From Ovis canadensis (taxonomy: Eukaryota; Chordata; Mammalia; Artiodactyla; Bovidae), in contig NC_091264.1 in assembly GCF_042477335.2 (NCBI RefSeq), positions 32,861,386-32,925,385 of the forward strand: DNA of 64,000 bases. Direction: 5' to 3'. The translations under genes were made by a program, and so were the position numbers. This document shows, in pieces, positions 1 through 11,113 of the stretch. Each line of letters begins with the position of its first letter. The stretch's first letter is position 1. The notes beneath the pieces are model-generated. The model saw only the letters and a list, made by a program, of their open reading frames with translations, was not told where the DNA came from and ran no database searches.

Positions 1-180
<180 letters not shown>

Positions 181-824
181 CTAGAAACACAGGAAGGGGG
201 AGAAAGACATCCTAATAGAAGGGAAACGTAGGGAGTGGGCATAGAAATGGTGATTCGGATTGAGGGCTGTCCATGGCCCCTGAGAGTACAGTGAAGTCTT
301 GGCCCGGGGGTGAGGGGATGGGGCGCAACTTGGGAGCACCCATCTCTGGTGGTGTCTGAGCAGACAAATAAGTCATGAAAAGACTCTGCTAGTAAAATGA
401 GAACGAATGTGTTGGTGGCTAGAAACAGGGCAAGTCTACAGAGGGTAACTGGTGCTCAAAGTCAAAAGCTCAGAGCACATAGGCTAGCACAGTAGCATGT
501 ACTCAACAAACATTTATTTTAATGAATGATATCTTTATTAAAAAAAAACTAATAAAGGAAGCCAGACTTCCCCCACCAGTCTGCCCCCATGGGACTCCAC
601 ACTCGCCATTCCTGGAACTAAAACTCAACCTTAACTCAGAAGTTTCCGATCGAGTTCTCCCCAAGCCCTAATTTGCACCCCAAACTCTGCCCAATCACGC
701 ACAAGCTCTCTTTCCCTGAAAGGTAGGAGCTCCGCCCTTTGCGTCTCTTGCCCAATCCCGCAACGCCTTTCTCTAAGGAAAAAAACTGCAAACTCCGCCC
801 AGACCTGCGTGGTTCAGCCTCTAC
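181..824 (-). other. AARS2: AARS2 intron 1
   Basis: Intron of 644 bp with a GT donor (824-823, GTAGAG) and an AG acceptor (182-181). No repeat is recognised. The exon-proximal third stays fairly GC-rich and carries several plus-strand CCAAT-like and Sp1-like words (near 691, 751 and 797), so promoter activity may extend into it. Confidence 0.85.
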
Positions 825-1061
825 CTGGTTCATGCCTGCATTGACGAAAAGCAAACTGGGGTCGCCGCGGGGCCTCACGGAAGCGGAGGGCACCAAGCGG
901 TGGCCATGGCGGTCCCGAAAGAAGCTCAGGAAGGCGTCCCGCACGGCCGCGGCCTGGGTTGGAGGGGCCTCCGATGAGAGCGCCCGAAGGCCCCGCCATG
1001 AGGGCGACCTTCGAATGGCCCGCCGAAGTCGCCCAGCTGCGGCTGCCACCGACGCCGCCAT
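825..1061 (-). CDS. AARS2: AARS2 exon 1 with mitochondrial targeting sequence
   Basis: This exon codes for 79 residues from ATG at 1061-1059 ([20 protein letters not shown]...) to ...[10 protein letters not shown], then a GT donor at 824. The start matches the human protein, which also begins MAASVAAAA. The open frame runs five codons further upstream only through non-ATG codons, so 1061 is chosen. The first 30 or so residues are rich in Arg and Ala and lack acidic residues, as expected of a cleavable mitochondrial presequence. The block [39 protein letters not shown] is the N-terminal AlaRS catalytic segment. Only the first two coding exons lie in the window. The gene is transcribed leftward from a CpG-rich promoter and diverges from SPATS1 across about 27 kb. 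Confidence 0.97.
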
Positions 1062-1230
1062 CTTAACTGGGGGCAATACTTCACGAGGTCAAAGGGTATC
1101 GCAGGGATAGAAGTAACGAGAGGAGGCCCGGCGTTTCCTACAGCGACCCCTGGCGGCAGGAGGACTCAAGACCGCTTCTGGCTCACTGTAGAAGTGATTG
1201 GCAAGAAGGCGCCTACAGGAGTCCACCTAA
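840..1230 (-). promoter_or_regulatory. AARS2 CpG-rich promoter
   Basis: CpG-dense segment covering exon 1 and about 170 bp upstream of the ATG. No TATA box is seen. A CCAAT box lies on the minus strand at 1201-1197 (GCCAATC), about 136 bp upstream of the start codon. This is typical of a housekeeping mitochondrial-protein gene. The transcription start itself cannot be placed from sequence. Confidence 0.6.
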
Positions 1231-1254
1231 CTATTAACACAAGCGGCCTGGCGC

Positions 1255-2579
1255 ATTCAGTTCAGTCGCTCAGTCGTGTCCGACTCTTTGCGACCCCATG
1301 AATTGCACCACGCCAGGCCCCCCTGTCCATCACCAACACAAACTCATGTCTGTCGAGTCGGTGATGCCATCCAGCCAGCTCATCCTCTGTCGTCCCCTTC
1401 TCCTCCTGCCCCCAATCCCTCCCAGCATCAGAGTCTTTTCCAATGAGTCAACTCTTTGCATCAGGTGGCCAAAGTATTGGAGTTTCAGCTTTAGCATCAT
1501 TCCTTCCAAAGAACACCCAGGGCTGATCTCCTTTAGAATGGACTGGTTGGTCTCCTTGCAGTGCAAGGGACTCTCAAGAGTCTTCTCCAACACCACAGTT
1601 CAAAAGCATCAATTCTTCCGCGCTCAGCTTTCTTCACAGTCCAACTCTCACATCCATACACGACCACAGGAAAAACTAGCCTTGACTAGACGGACCTTTG
1701 TTGGCAAAGTAATGTCTCTGCTTTTGAATATACTATCTAGGTTGGTCATAACTTTCCTTCCAAAGAGTAAGCATCATGTAATTTCATGGCTGCAGTCACC
1801 ATTTGCAGTGATTTTGGAGCCCCCCCCAAAATAAAGTCTGACACTGTTTCCACTGTTAACCCATCTATTTCCCATGAAGTGATGGGACCAGATGCCATGA
1901 TCTTCGTTTTCTGAATGTTGAGCTTTAAGCCAACTTTTTCACTCTCCTCTTTCACTTTCATCAAGAGGCTCTTTAGTTCTTCTTCACTTTCTGCCATAAG
2001 GGTGGTGTCATCTGCATATCTGAGGTTATTGAGATTTCTCCTGGCAATCTGGATTCCAGCTTGTGTTTCTTCCAGTCCAGCGTTTCTCATGATGTACTCT
2101 GCATAGAAGTTAAATAAGCAGGGTGACAATATACAGCCTTGGCGTACTCCTTTTCCTATTTGGAACCAGTCTGTTGTTCCATGTCCAGTTCTAACTGTTG
2201 CTTCCTGACCTGCAAATAGGTTTCTCAAGAGGCAGGTCAGGTGGTCTGGTATTCCCATCTCTTGAAGAATCTTCCATAGTTTATTGTGATCCACACAGTT
2301 AAAGGCTTTGGCATAGTCAATAAAGCAGAAATAGATGTTTTTCTGGAACTCTCTTGCTTTTTCCATGATCCAGCGGATGTTGGCAATTTGATCTCTGGTT
2401 CCTCTGCCTTTTCTAAAACCAGCTTGTACATCTGGAAGTTCACGGTTCACGTATTGCTGAAGCCTGGCTTGGAGAATTTTGAGCATTGCTTTACTAGTGT
2501 GTGAGATGAGTGCAATTGTGTGGTAGTTTGAGCATTCTTTGGCATTGCCTTTCTTTGGGATTGGAATGAAAACTGACCT
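1255..2579 (-). mobile_element. BovB (RTE) LINE, 5'-truncated, degenerate
   Basis: Minus-strand, non-LTR retrotransposon of the BovB/RTE clade, about 1.3 kb of a roughly 3.2-kb element. The frame at 2486-1746 encodes reverse transcriptase: the palm block YFCFIDYAKAFNCVDHNKLW, then RQGCILSPCLFNFYAEYIM, then the catalytic NNLRYADDTTLMAE. The remaining C-terminal part reads in another frame (1596-1330), with frame loss near the C-run at 1821-1828, so it is dead. The 3' end carries the TGAACTGAA-type BovB terminus at about 1255. The 5' end is truncated inside the RT gene. No convincing target-site duplication was found. It lies just upstream of the AARS2 promoter. Confidence 0.95.
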
Positions 2580-2603
2580 AGTAGGCCCTTAATTCTGGGA
2601 TTC

Positions 2604-2697
2604 AACAAGTATTCATCGAGAGCCTGTTGTGTGCCAGGCATTTTTTAGGCGCTTAAGGTACATCAGTAATGAAACTGACAAAAATCCCTGCCCTCTG
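2604..2697. repeat. L2-like LINE remnant split by a SINE
   Basis: The words for 'tattcatcgagagcctg', 'gtgtgccaggca' and 'gaaactgacaaaaatccctg' are those of the ancient mammalian L2-type 3' end. It resumes at about 2825-2840 after the SINE at 2698. Confidence 0.5.
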
Positions 2698-2815
2698 GGG
2701 ACTTTCCTGGTGGTCCAGTGGTTAAGACTTTGTGCTTCCAATGTAGGGGGCTTGGGTTCTATCCCTGGTGAGAGAACTGAACTCCTACCTGCCATGCCCT
2801 GCAGCCAAGAAAAAA
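2698..2815 (+). mobile_element. CHR-type tRNA-derived SINE, short form
   Basis: Starts with the GACTTTCCTGGTGGTCCAGTGG head common to this family and ends in an A-rich tail. It is flanked by near-identical 12-bp copies (TCCCTGCCCTCT before, TCCCTACCCTCT after), a target-site duplication with one mismatch. Confidence 0.85.
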
Positions 2816-2959
2816 AAAATTTAAATAGTCCCTACCCTCTAGAAATCTGTATCAAGTAATTCTCATGTTCATTGATTTTGCAGGGTCACAAATGGCGTTG
2901 CAGTGGACGGGTGTGGATTCCGTGTGGTGTAGGCATGTGCGCGTTCAGTCCACTGGATT

Positions 2960-3156
2960 GTGTCCGAACCTTTGTTGCCTCATGCAGTGTAGCTGGTCAC
3001 CCTCCTCTGTCCATAGAATGTTCCAGGCAGAATACTGGAGTGGGTTGCCATTTCCTCCTCCAGGGCATCTTCCTGACCCAGGGATCAACCCCCATCTCCT
3101 ATGCCTCCTATATTGGCAAGTGGATTCTTTATCACTGAGCCACGTGGGAAGCCCTG
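2960..3156 (-). mobile_element. Bov-tA SINE, diverged
   Basis: Reverse-oriented Bov-tA: a 'gttcagtccactgga' type 3' end, the AATACTGGAGTGGGTTGCCA core, then the tRNA-derived head ending in CACGTGGGAAGCCC. It is older and more diverged than its neighbour at 3257. Confidence 0.8.
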
Positions 3157-3256
3157 ATGCCTACCTGTGTGTATTTCCAGGCTGAGAGAAGAAGGCAGAG
3201 ATGGCTAAGGGAGGTGAAAGCAACATTCATTCAATAGTCATTCAACAGATACTTGA

Positions 3257-3464
3257 AAGTGAAGTTGCTCAGTTGTGTCCGACTCTTCGCGACCCCATGG
3301 ACTGTAGCCTACTGGGCTCCTCAGTCCATGGGATTTTTCCAGGAAAAAATACTGGAGTGGGTTGCCATTTCCTTCTCCAGGGGATCTTCCCAATCCAGGG
3401 ATTGAACCCGGGTCTCCTGCATTGTAGGCAGACACTTTACCGTCTGAGCTACCAGGGAAGTCCT
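3257..3464 (-). mobile_element. Bov-tA SINE
   Basis: Well-preserved reverse-oriented copy with the GTTGCTCAG start, the GACCCCATGGACTG block, the A/B-box region (GATTGAACCCGGGTCTCC) and the CCAGGGAAGTCC end. Confidence 0.9.
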
Positions 3465-4509
3465 AAAAAATATTTGTTGATACCTAAATAGTATGTGTCA
3501 GGCACTGTCCTGGGAACTTCTCATTTTCCTTTGCCGTTGGCATTGGAAATGGCTATTTTGTTTTTAGGGGTTGAAGCAGAAGTTTAGTGGAGTCACAGAA
3601 GCCGAGCAGCAGCTGTTCCATTATTAATTGCTTAATAACATTTGGTCTTTTAATTTGCCTGGGGATTAGAGGGAATCCGGGTTGTCAGGGCAGGATGAAG
3701 CTGTTGGCTGATAGCTGCTGAGATTTCTCTTTTTCTCCGCCTCCCAGTGCCCTAGGCTTTTGTGTGTTTTTGCTTCAGGAAAAGAGAGATACCCTCTCCA
3801 CTTCCCTTTCTGTCTTTCTCTCCATGGTAACAACTTGGACTATGAGGCCAACACGGGCACTTGTAGGTGGAGCGAGGGTCTTCACCAGGCTTCTCTTGAT
3901 ACCCTCTGCTCTTGGTTTGGGAAATTAACCAGGTCAAGAGGAGAATTTGCCTCAGTTAAAGACGAAGCAGCACTGAGGTTAATGTGATCATCTCCAAGGC
4001 TTCAGCTAACCAGTGGGTTCTTCTGGCCTCCATTCTTTGTGAGTTATGTTATTTAGGGACTTTGAAGAGAGTTAGCCTTGGGAAATGTGTGGTCTTTTTT
4101 TGGACTTGAGTTTCTGTAGTGACAGTGAGTTCTCAGCTTTGTATTTTGACGGAACCCAAGACATCTATCCTGTTTCTTCCCTTGCCCCCTGTCTCCTTGC
4201 CCACGCAGATGAAAGGTGTTGTTTTGAAAGTGTGTTTTGCCTATGTTGTTTTTCCACTGTTTTTGGAACAGGAACCTAAAGCCAGATGGGGATTTCTGTG
4301 AGATTCATGGTCTTGAGACAAACCTGTGAAATTCTTCCTCAAATTGAAATGGGAGTATTTTGCTAGAGAAATCTAGCTAGGGCTTCTCCTCAGGACTGAC
4401 ATCAACTTTTTTTTTTTTTCCCCTTCAGAAAGTCTGCTTTATAGTAGGAACTCCTTATTTTTAGACTATTGTGGATCTAGAGTGGAGCCACGGACTTTTT
4501 TTTTTTTTC
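3465..4509. other. Unique intergenic sequence
   Basis: No gene or repeat is recognised. Short open frames here have no recognisable domains and no splice framework. Two poly-T tracts (about 4408 and 4497) are the only simple features. Confidence 0.5.
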
Positions 4510-4960
4510 CCAAATAGGTTTAATGAGATATAGTTCACATACCATACAATTCACCTACTTAAAGTGTACAATTCAAATAGCTTTTAGTACATTCACAGAG
4601 TTGTTAGCTGTTTATATTTTAGAATATCTAGATCATTTTCATCACTTCCGAAAGAAACCCCATACCTTTTACCTGTTAACCCCCAATTACCCCATCCCTC
4701 CCAGCCCTAGGCAATCACTAATTTCTTTCTGTCTCTAATGATTTGCCTATTCTGAACATTTCCTAGAAATTGAATCATACAAAATATATGGTCTTTGTGA
4801 CTGACTTCTTTCACTTAGCATGTTTTCAAGGCTTATCCATGTTGTAGTATGTATCATGGATTTTATTTTGGGTTGTTTTCTGTTTGAAAAACAGTTTCCT
4901 CCCCATCTTGTTGTTTTGTCCTTGCCATTGAAAATGCCTTTTTTGAGTACCATATCCTCT
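4510..4960. repeat. Old L1 (L1M-type) 3'-region fragment
   Basis: Diverged but recognisable text ('gagatatagttcacatacca', 'ttgaatcatacaaaatatatggtctttgtg', 'tccatgttgtagtatgtatca'). Two related fragments occur at about 20385 and 37915, so three copies of one old family sit in the window. Confidence 0.6.
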
Positions 4961-5647
4961 GGTAAATCAGTCTCTTTTTAACGTTTCCCAGTCGAGCCAC
5001 GTGGTTCTTGTAGGACTGGGCTGTGCTTACTCTGGTTTGCCACTGTCATCAGGTGAGGAGGTTAAATTTATGGTCTGCAGTTTCTCAGGATAGATGAATA
5101 CAGGAGAGAAGGTGCCAGACTGGGAAGTTACTGGCCCGGGAACTTCTCTCAGGAGTTCTCATCCACTGCCTTAATACTCAGAGGAATTTCACTTCAGGTT
5201 TAGAATACAAACGATGTCTGTTTCCTGGGAGCTCTTTAGCTGGGTTTGGGTAAGGTCTTCCCTGGGGAAGGGATTGCCCTGTGTTGCTTTCTGACTGACC
5301 TCCGCAAGGCCAAGGGCGCCTATGTTTGAACCTTCTCTTTCCGCCTTATTCATGAGAAGCAATGCCCTTATTCTGGGAATGGAAACTGTCCTTCCCGATT
5401 TCCCCATTGACTCCGAGAGCAGGAACCTGAGGTCAGTGATGCATTCCATCCTCGACCGATGGTCAGAGGAGGCAGGAGGGGATTTTCACCCTTACTAAGC
5501 ATAAGGAACTCGGCTCTGGGAACTTCCACTTGTAAATCGTAAAGGCTGTGTTTTAGTGTCTAGGTTAAAAGTTCAATTTATAAGAGGTGTTCCTATGTTG
5601 ATTTTTTTTTTTTTTTATGGCTTTGCCTTATCTGGATTGTGAAAGCT
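4961..5647. other. Unique intergenic sequence
   Basis: No gene or repeat is recognised apart from a poly-T run near 5602-5616. Confidence 0.45.
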
Positions 5648-5780
5648 ACACTGTCAAATGTTAATATGCGTAGGGATCTCCTGGAATCTTGTTCAACCTG
5701 TAGACAATGATTAGGTAGGTCTACGATGACGCTGAAATTGTGTATTTCTGCAGCTTCCTAAGTAGTGCTGTTGCTACCCA
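5648..5780 (+). repeat. hAT-Charlie (MER5-like) DNA transposon remnant
   Basis: The order 'gtcaaatgttaatatgcg', 'gatctcctggaatcttgttc', 'ggtaggtct', 'tgtatttctgcagcttcc' follows the MER5-type non-autonomous hAT consensus. It is heavily diverged. Confidence 0.5.
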
Positions 5781-6235
5781 TGGTCTCCTGGACCACAGGT
5801 CGGGTAACAGGGGTGTGGAAGAGGACTCGTGGGAATAACAAGGACAAAGACTTGCTTGGGACTGGGCGTTCTGGGGATCTCCCCTTTCTTCCAAAGTGGG
5901 GTGTGTGAGGCTGGCAGCTCTGTGCGCGCATACATGCTCGCTCCCCGCTGCCCTCCGGGAGTCCTAGCGGGGATGAAGTTGTGTCTGCCTGTTGCTAGGA
6001 GACGCGGAGGCGGCGCGGACCAGAGGCTGCGGATCCCAGCGGCCACTCAGAGCTCTGGGGAGCTGGCTAGGGCTGGGGTCGCTGATGGCGGGGCTGGAAG
6101 GGTCGGAGATAAAATGTTCCGTGAGACAGTTTTTAAGCAGAGGAGCAACATCTAATTCACACTTAAAAAAAATTATCTGGATGTGTAGGGTCTTAGTTGG
6201 GGCACAAGGCATCTTCATTGAGTCATGTGGGAACT
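5781..6235. other. Moderately GC-rich unique sequence
   Basis: Locally CpG-bearing (about 5920-6110, e.g. 'gacgcggaggcggcgcggac'). Overlapping frames on both strands reflect composition rather than conserved protein. It could be a small unmethylated regulatory island. No exon is supported. Confidence 0.3.
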
Positions 6236-6381
6236 TCGTGGTTTCGCTCAGACTCTGGTTGTGGCTCGGCTGGCTTAGTTGCCCTGCAGCATGTGGTATC
6301 TTAGTTTCCGCACCAGGAATCGAACCTGGGTCCCCTCTGCTGCAAGGTGGACTCTCAACAACTGGACCAGCAGGGAAGTCT
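6236..6381 (-). mobile_element. CHR-type SINE, short form
   Basis: Reverse-oriented: the 'gttgtggctcggctggcttag' body, the GAATCGAACCTGGGTCCCC promoter-box region, and the CAGCAGGGAAGTC end. Confidence 0.8.
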
Positions 6382-6554
6382 CTGGTTTACACTTTTGAAA
6401 GATCATTGTAATGGGAGAGAATGAACTGTGGGGGCAAGAGGGGAAGCAGGAATACCTGTTAGAACCTTGTTGTTCAGGAAAGAAGTGATGGACAGGAGCT
6501 CAGCAGTGGTTGGATTCAGGCTAAATGTGGAGATTTTACATATATATATGTATG

Positions 6555-6678
6555 TTGCTGTTTAGTCACTAAGTCACTGCCAGGCTCCTCCATCCATGAG
6601 ATTTCCCAGGCAAGAATACTGGAGTGGGTTGCCATTTTCTTCTCCAGGGGATCTTCCCCATTGAGCCACCAGGGAAAG
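6555..6678 (-). mobile_element. Bov-tA SINE with internal deletion
   Basis: Reverse-oriented copy lacking part of the 3' body and most of the tRNA head. It begins next to a short TA tract at 6540-6552 and jumps from CTCCAGGGGATCTTCCC straight to GAGCCACCAGGGA. Confidence 0.75.
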
Positions 6679-6908
6679 AAAAGACTAACTTCTAAGTTTC
6701 TGACCTGCCGCTAAGTAGCTAGTGTTGCCAATTCACTGACCTCCGAAAGCCTGAGGAAGAAGCAGGTCTGTGGAAGGGAAGTCAAGAGTTTGCTTTGGAC
6801 ATAATAAGTTTAAGTTTAGACATCCAAGTAGAGACGTCACTCAGTGGATATAAAAGTCAGAAGCGCAGAAGAAGATCAGGGCTGTGGCTATAGATTTGGG
6901 AGTCACTA

Positions 6909-7032
6909 GGAGAAGGAAATGGCAACCCACTCCAGTGTTCTTGTCTGGAGAATCCCAGGGATGGCGGAGCATGGTGGGCTGCCGTCTATGGGGTTGCACA
7001 GAGTTGGACACGACTGAATTGACTTAGCTAGT
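6909..7032 (+). mobile_element. BovA monomer (headless Bov SINE)
   Basis: Only the BovA body is present (GAGAAGGAAATGGCAACCCA to GACACGACTGAATTGACTTA), without a tRNA-derived head. It is either 5' truncated or half of a Bov-A2. Confidence 0.8.
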
Positions 7033-8261
7033 ACACTGGTGCTCCTGGATAAGTGAAGATCACCTATTGGAAGCGCAGGATGGAAGAGAAGAGGGGAGAG
7101 TTATGTCCTAGCCTGGTATTCTGAGGTGCTGGAGGGAAACTTGAGAAAGTGATGAGAGTCAGGAGGAAAACTGGAAGAAGTGAGGTCATACCAAAGCCTG
7201 GAGAAGAGAAGATGATATTCCAGTAGGAGGGAGTGGCGGGTTGCATCAGGTGCTGCTGATGGCTGAGCAAGATGAGAGCAGGGACCTAATGAATGGATTG
7301 GGCAAAGTGGGAGAACTTTCAGTGGGATGGAGGGATGGAAAGGCCAATTGGAGTGAGTGAGAAGGGGAGATGAGAAGGCAGAGAAAGGAAATAGAGCCAA
7401 CTTGGGAGTAAGTTTGCAGAAAAAGAGAAGCAGGAAAAAAAAGAGTCTGGAAGGGGCTATGGGCTCTAGGAAATGTATTTATTTTTAAGAACAGCAACAT
7501 TGAGTCTTTGTATGCGCATGGGTGTGATCCAGTACAGAGAAGAAACTGACAAAGCAAGAGAATGAGAGCATTATTGTAGCAGCCACGTTTTTAAGCACTT
7601 GAGGGGATTGAAAAGTTCAGTGCAAAGTGTAGCCACAAGCAAGGACACTCCTTTCATTACAGTAAGAGGAGGAATGTGGATACAAATGCAGTAGGTCAGC
7701 GGATCTAGGGCTGGAAAATCTAGAGAGGACTCATCCTCACACGACTGTTTCCTCATCAGTATGCAGTGAGGTGAAGAGGTGAAATTGCCACCTGGAAAGA
7801 GAGAAGATTTACTAAGGAAGTGTGGTAGGATTAGATGGCAGTGTTGGCGGCTCATTTAAGATTTGAGGTCTGTGATTTAAACTGAGACTGATCAGCACAA
7901 TGGGATTTTCTCCATCCATGCTTAGCTGCTCAGGTGCATGCACAGAGCATGTAGATTGCTGGGTGTAGTTAGGGCTGGGATTCTGCCATCTGAGTGTGAT
8001 GGAGGGAGGGCGCTGGCATGAGTAAGGTCATTTGTAGGGAAATGGTTGAAATCCTGAAACTTGGGCTGTATTTGAGCTCTAACGGCAATCCGTCTAGGCT
8101 CTTATCTCATCTAATAGTCTTAGTTAGTCTCCTGTCTCAAATCTTAAAACACAAACCTTAAACAAAAACATGATGATGTATATATGTGGCCCCCCCACCC
8201 TCCCTCCTTTGGAAGCTCGATATTTTAAGGTGAAGAAAAGAGACAAGAGACCGTTAGCTAG
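7033..8261. other. Unique, purine-rich intergenic sequence
   Basis: Strongly purine-biased plus strand from about 7060 to 7900, which opens long serine/leucine-rich frames on the minus strand (7064-7855). Those frames show no domain or splice structure and are judged compositional. Confidence 0.45.
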
Positions 8262-8390
8262 CTGTTTTTCAGTCACTAAGTCATGTCCGACTCTTTGTGA
8301 CCCCATGGTCTGCAACATGCCAGGCTCCTCTGTTCTCTGCTATTTCCTGGAGTTTGCTCAAATTCATATCCATTGAGTCGGTGTCTATAA
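8262..8390 (-). mobile_element. BovB/ART2-type 3'-end fragment
   Basis: Reverse-oriented: the GTCCGACTCTTTGTGACCCC block, then 'gagtttgctcaaattcatatccattgagtcggtg', which is the BovB-derived 3' tail rather than a tRNA head. Confidence 0.7.
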
Positions 8391-8583
8391 TATTTTAAAA
8401 TCATGTTAGATAGCCACAATAGAAGCCAGAAGACAGTGGAAAGGCATTTTTAAAGTACTTAAAAAACAAAACACCTTGTCAACCCGGAATTCCATATCCA
8501 ACCAGTAAAAACCTTTTTTCTTTTTTTGACGGAACAGTACTTCAAATAAATATCTTCTAAGGATAAAGACAAAAAGAGTGTGT

Positions 8584-8703
8584 GGGAATTCCCTGGTGGT
8601 CCAGTAGTTAGGACTTGACACTTTAACTGTCAGACTTGATCCCTGGTCAAACTGAGATCCCCAAAGCCATGTGGTTTGGCCAAAAATAATACATAAATAA
8701 ATA
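8584..8703 (+). mobile_element. CHR-type SINE, short form
   Basis: GAATTCCCTGGTGGTCCAGT head, a decayed B box, and a tail of ATAAATAAATAA that abuts the next SINE. Confidence 0.8.
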
Positions 8704-8950
8704 ACTTGGTGGTCCAGTGGTTAAGAATCTGCCTGCCAATGCAGGGGACATGGGTTGCATTCCTGGTCCGGGAATATCCCAACTACTGAAGCCCACACTC
8801 CCTCGAGCCCGTGCTGCACAACAAGAGATGCCACTGCAACGAGAGTAGCAGAGAGTAGCCCCCAATCGCTGCATCTAGAGAAAGCCTGTGCACGATAATG
8901 AGGAGCCAGTGCAGCCATAAATCAATAAACATCATAAAAATAAGTAAATA
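8704..8950 (+). mobile_element. CHR-type SINE, long form
   Basis: Head 'ttggtggtccagtggttaag', then the long CHR body ('gtgctgcacaacaagagatg', 'tctagagaaagcctgtgcac', 'cagccataaatcaataaa'). Confidence 0.85.
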
Positions 8951-9407
8951 TGAGTGGCCCACTGTGCCCAGATCATGCTAGCCCTCTTCACAGGTGATTA
9001 GTACACACACCAGAATGAGGAGACTTGAAAGTGCCAGATGGATCAGACACTCAGCCATTGCATCCTGTCTTCCAGGATCATGAGAAACAAATGTCTTTGA
9101 AGCATCTTTGATGAGCAGAAGAAGGTACCAAGGGGAGTGCGTGGCTGACATCACTGACTTAGGGTGGCAGATGCATGCCTGCAAATCCAACTGGAATGTT
9201 CACCTTGGCCAGACTTAGCATATACTCTCCCCTGGAAAGGGCTGAAGACACTCGCGTTCTTGGTCCTTGGTCTTCTCCTTTGCAGACCCCATGCTTCTAG
9301 ACTCCATGCGTCTTCTGCTGACAAATCTTTTCTTCATATGACACAATGAATTAGGTTGCGACATCTTGAGTCAGTTTTCCCATGGCTGTTTTCCATGACT
9401 TCCTATT
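8951..9407. other. Unique intergenic sequence
   Basis: No gene or repeat is recognised. Confidence 0.45.
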
Positions 9408-9729
9408 TTTTTAAAAAATTATGTATTTTTGGCTGTGCTGGGTTTTTGTTGCTGCACAGGCTTTTCTCCAGTTGCAGCGAGCAGGGGTTGCTCTCTAGTT
9501 TGGTGCTGAGGCTTCTCATTGAAGTGGCTTCTCTTGTTGCAGCGTGTCGGATCTAGGGCACATGGGGTTCAGTAGTTGTGGCTCCCAGGCCCTGGAGCAC
9601 AGGCTCAGAAGTTGTGGCACAGGGGCTTAGCTGCTCTGCAGCATGTGGGATCTTCCCTGACCAGGGATCAAACCCGTGTCTCCTGCACTGGCAGACAGAT
9701 TCTTCACCACTGAGCTACCAGGGAAGCCC
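9408..9729 (-). mobile_element. CHR-type SINE, long form
   Basis: Nearly complete reverse-oriented copy, from the A-tail complement ('ttttttaaaaaattatg') through GGCTGTGCTGGGTTTTTGTT to CTACCAGGGAAGCCC. Confidence 0.9.
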
Positions 9730-10195
9730 TTCCGTGACTTCTTAGCCACACCTTTGCATGCCACCTGTAGCAAGAGTCAGAGGTACATAAAATGACCTGT
9801 GATTGGGGGATGCTAAGAAAGCAGAAAAGGTGATGATGGAGGTAAACAGCCAGTTAAGCACTCAGACTTTAATTCAGGCCCTTTTCAGGGTTTCTGGTCT
9901 CTGTGGGTCTGTTTGGGTTTTAATCCTGTGAGTTTTTCATGTCTCCCATTTACCCTTCCCAGCTGGACTTTGATAGCTCAGGGCATGGCATTTTTCTGTG
10001 CACCCTGTCCTACAGTGCATCCTTAAGCGGAAGCAGGACCTCTCATGTTGAGTCTTATGGGCTCTTCGCTCATCGTCTCAGCTGCCGCCCCTAGCAGAGC
10101 AGTCTTTACCTGATTGGCAGGTAGGAAAGAGCACAACATCACTATCTTGGCGTACTGAGGTATTGTAAGTGTCGAGACTCATGTCAAAACATTTC
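9730..10195. other. Unique intergenic sequence
   Basis: No gene or repeat is recognised. Confidence 0.4.
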
Positions 10196-10515
10196 ATGGT
10201 GAACAGAAACAGACTCACAGATACAGAGAACAGACTTGTGGTTGCAAAGAGGGAGCGGGTTAGGGGAGGGGTGGGTTGGGGAGGTTGGAATTGGCAGAGG
10301 CCAACTACTGTATAGAGAATGGATAAACTACATGGTCCTACTGTATAGCACAGGGAACTATATTCAGCATCCTGTGATAAACTGTCATGGAAAAGAATAC
10401 GAAAAAGAATATATATACATACAACTGAATCACTTTGCTGTAGAGCAGGAATTAGCACAACATTGTATATCGATTTAACTATGCTTCAGTTAACAGTTGT
10501 ATGGTTTATAATAAA
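10196..10515 (+). mobile_element. Ruminant L1 3' end
   Basis: Typical 3' UTR text in order: 'gaacagaaacagactcacag', 'actgtatagcacagggaact', 'caactgaatcactttgctgt', 'ttaactatgcttcagttaac', with an A-rich tail at 10511. Confidence 0.8.
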
Positions 10516-10619
10516 AAAAAACTAAAGCAATTTGAATCTAGTTGATATGAATACTGAACTGTTGGGGTAAAGTGTTCTGATATCTGCAACTGACTGTGAA
10601 ATGCATCAGAAATAGGATG

Positions 10620-10745
10620 AGGGAATTCCCTGGTGGTCCAGTGGTTAGGACTCCATGCTTTCACTGCTGAGGACATGGGTTCAATTGCTGGTCGGGGAAA
10701 TAAGATCCAGTAAACTGTGAAGCCTGACAAAAAATAAAAAAAGAA
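10620..10745 (+). mobile_element. CHR-type SINE, short form
   Basis: GAATTCCCTGGTGGTCCAGTGG head, GGTTCAATTGCTGGTCGGGG box region, A-rich tail. Confidence 0.85.
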
Positions 10746-10861
10746 TAAATTTAAAGGCATTTATTTTAGACAGTGGGGAAAAGGACTCAAAAGTTGCAGG
10801 TCATGTGTAACAGAGCACCATCAATAAGATACTGATTTTTTTAAAAAGCAGTATTTGTTAC

Positions 10862-11078
10862 AGGCTTCTCAGGTGATGGCTAGTGGTAAAGAATCTGCCT
10901 GCCAATGCAGGAGACATAGAGATGCAGGTTCGATCCCTGGGTTGAGAAGATCCCCTGGTGCAGGACACGACAACCTACTCCAGTATTCTTGCCTGGAGAA
11001 TCCCATGGACGGAGGAGCCTGGCGGGCTGCAGTTCATGGGGTTGCAAAGAGTTGGACACAACTGAAGTGACTTAGCAG
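10862..11078 (+). mobile_element. Bov-tA SINE
   Basis: Full-length forward copy: the GGCTTCTCAGGTGATGGCTA head, GGTTCGATCCCTGGGTTG B box, and a body ending ACAACTGAAGTGACTTAGCA. Confidence 0.92.
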
Positions 11079-11113
11079 CAGAAGTATTTAATAACACATT
11101 TCTCTAATTTTAG

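Noticed and set aside
1062-1076. N-terminal extension of AARS2 upstream of MAASV
   Set aside because: The extra codons begin with TTG, not ATG, and the human protein starts at MAASV.
1746-2486. 246-residue minus-strand frame as a host gene
   Set aside because: It is the reverse transcriptase of a truncated BovB LINE; the same frame recurs at 63531-63914.
7064-7855. Series of serine/leucine-rich minus-strand frames as a gene
   Set aside because: The plus strand is purine-rich here, which by itself opens such frames; no motif or exon structure.
10862-11078. tRNA genes suggested by A/B-box sequences in many places
   Set aside because: They are the tRNA-derived heads of Bov-tA and CHR SINEs, without a full cloverleaf.
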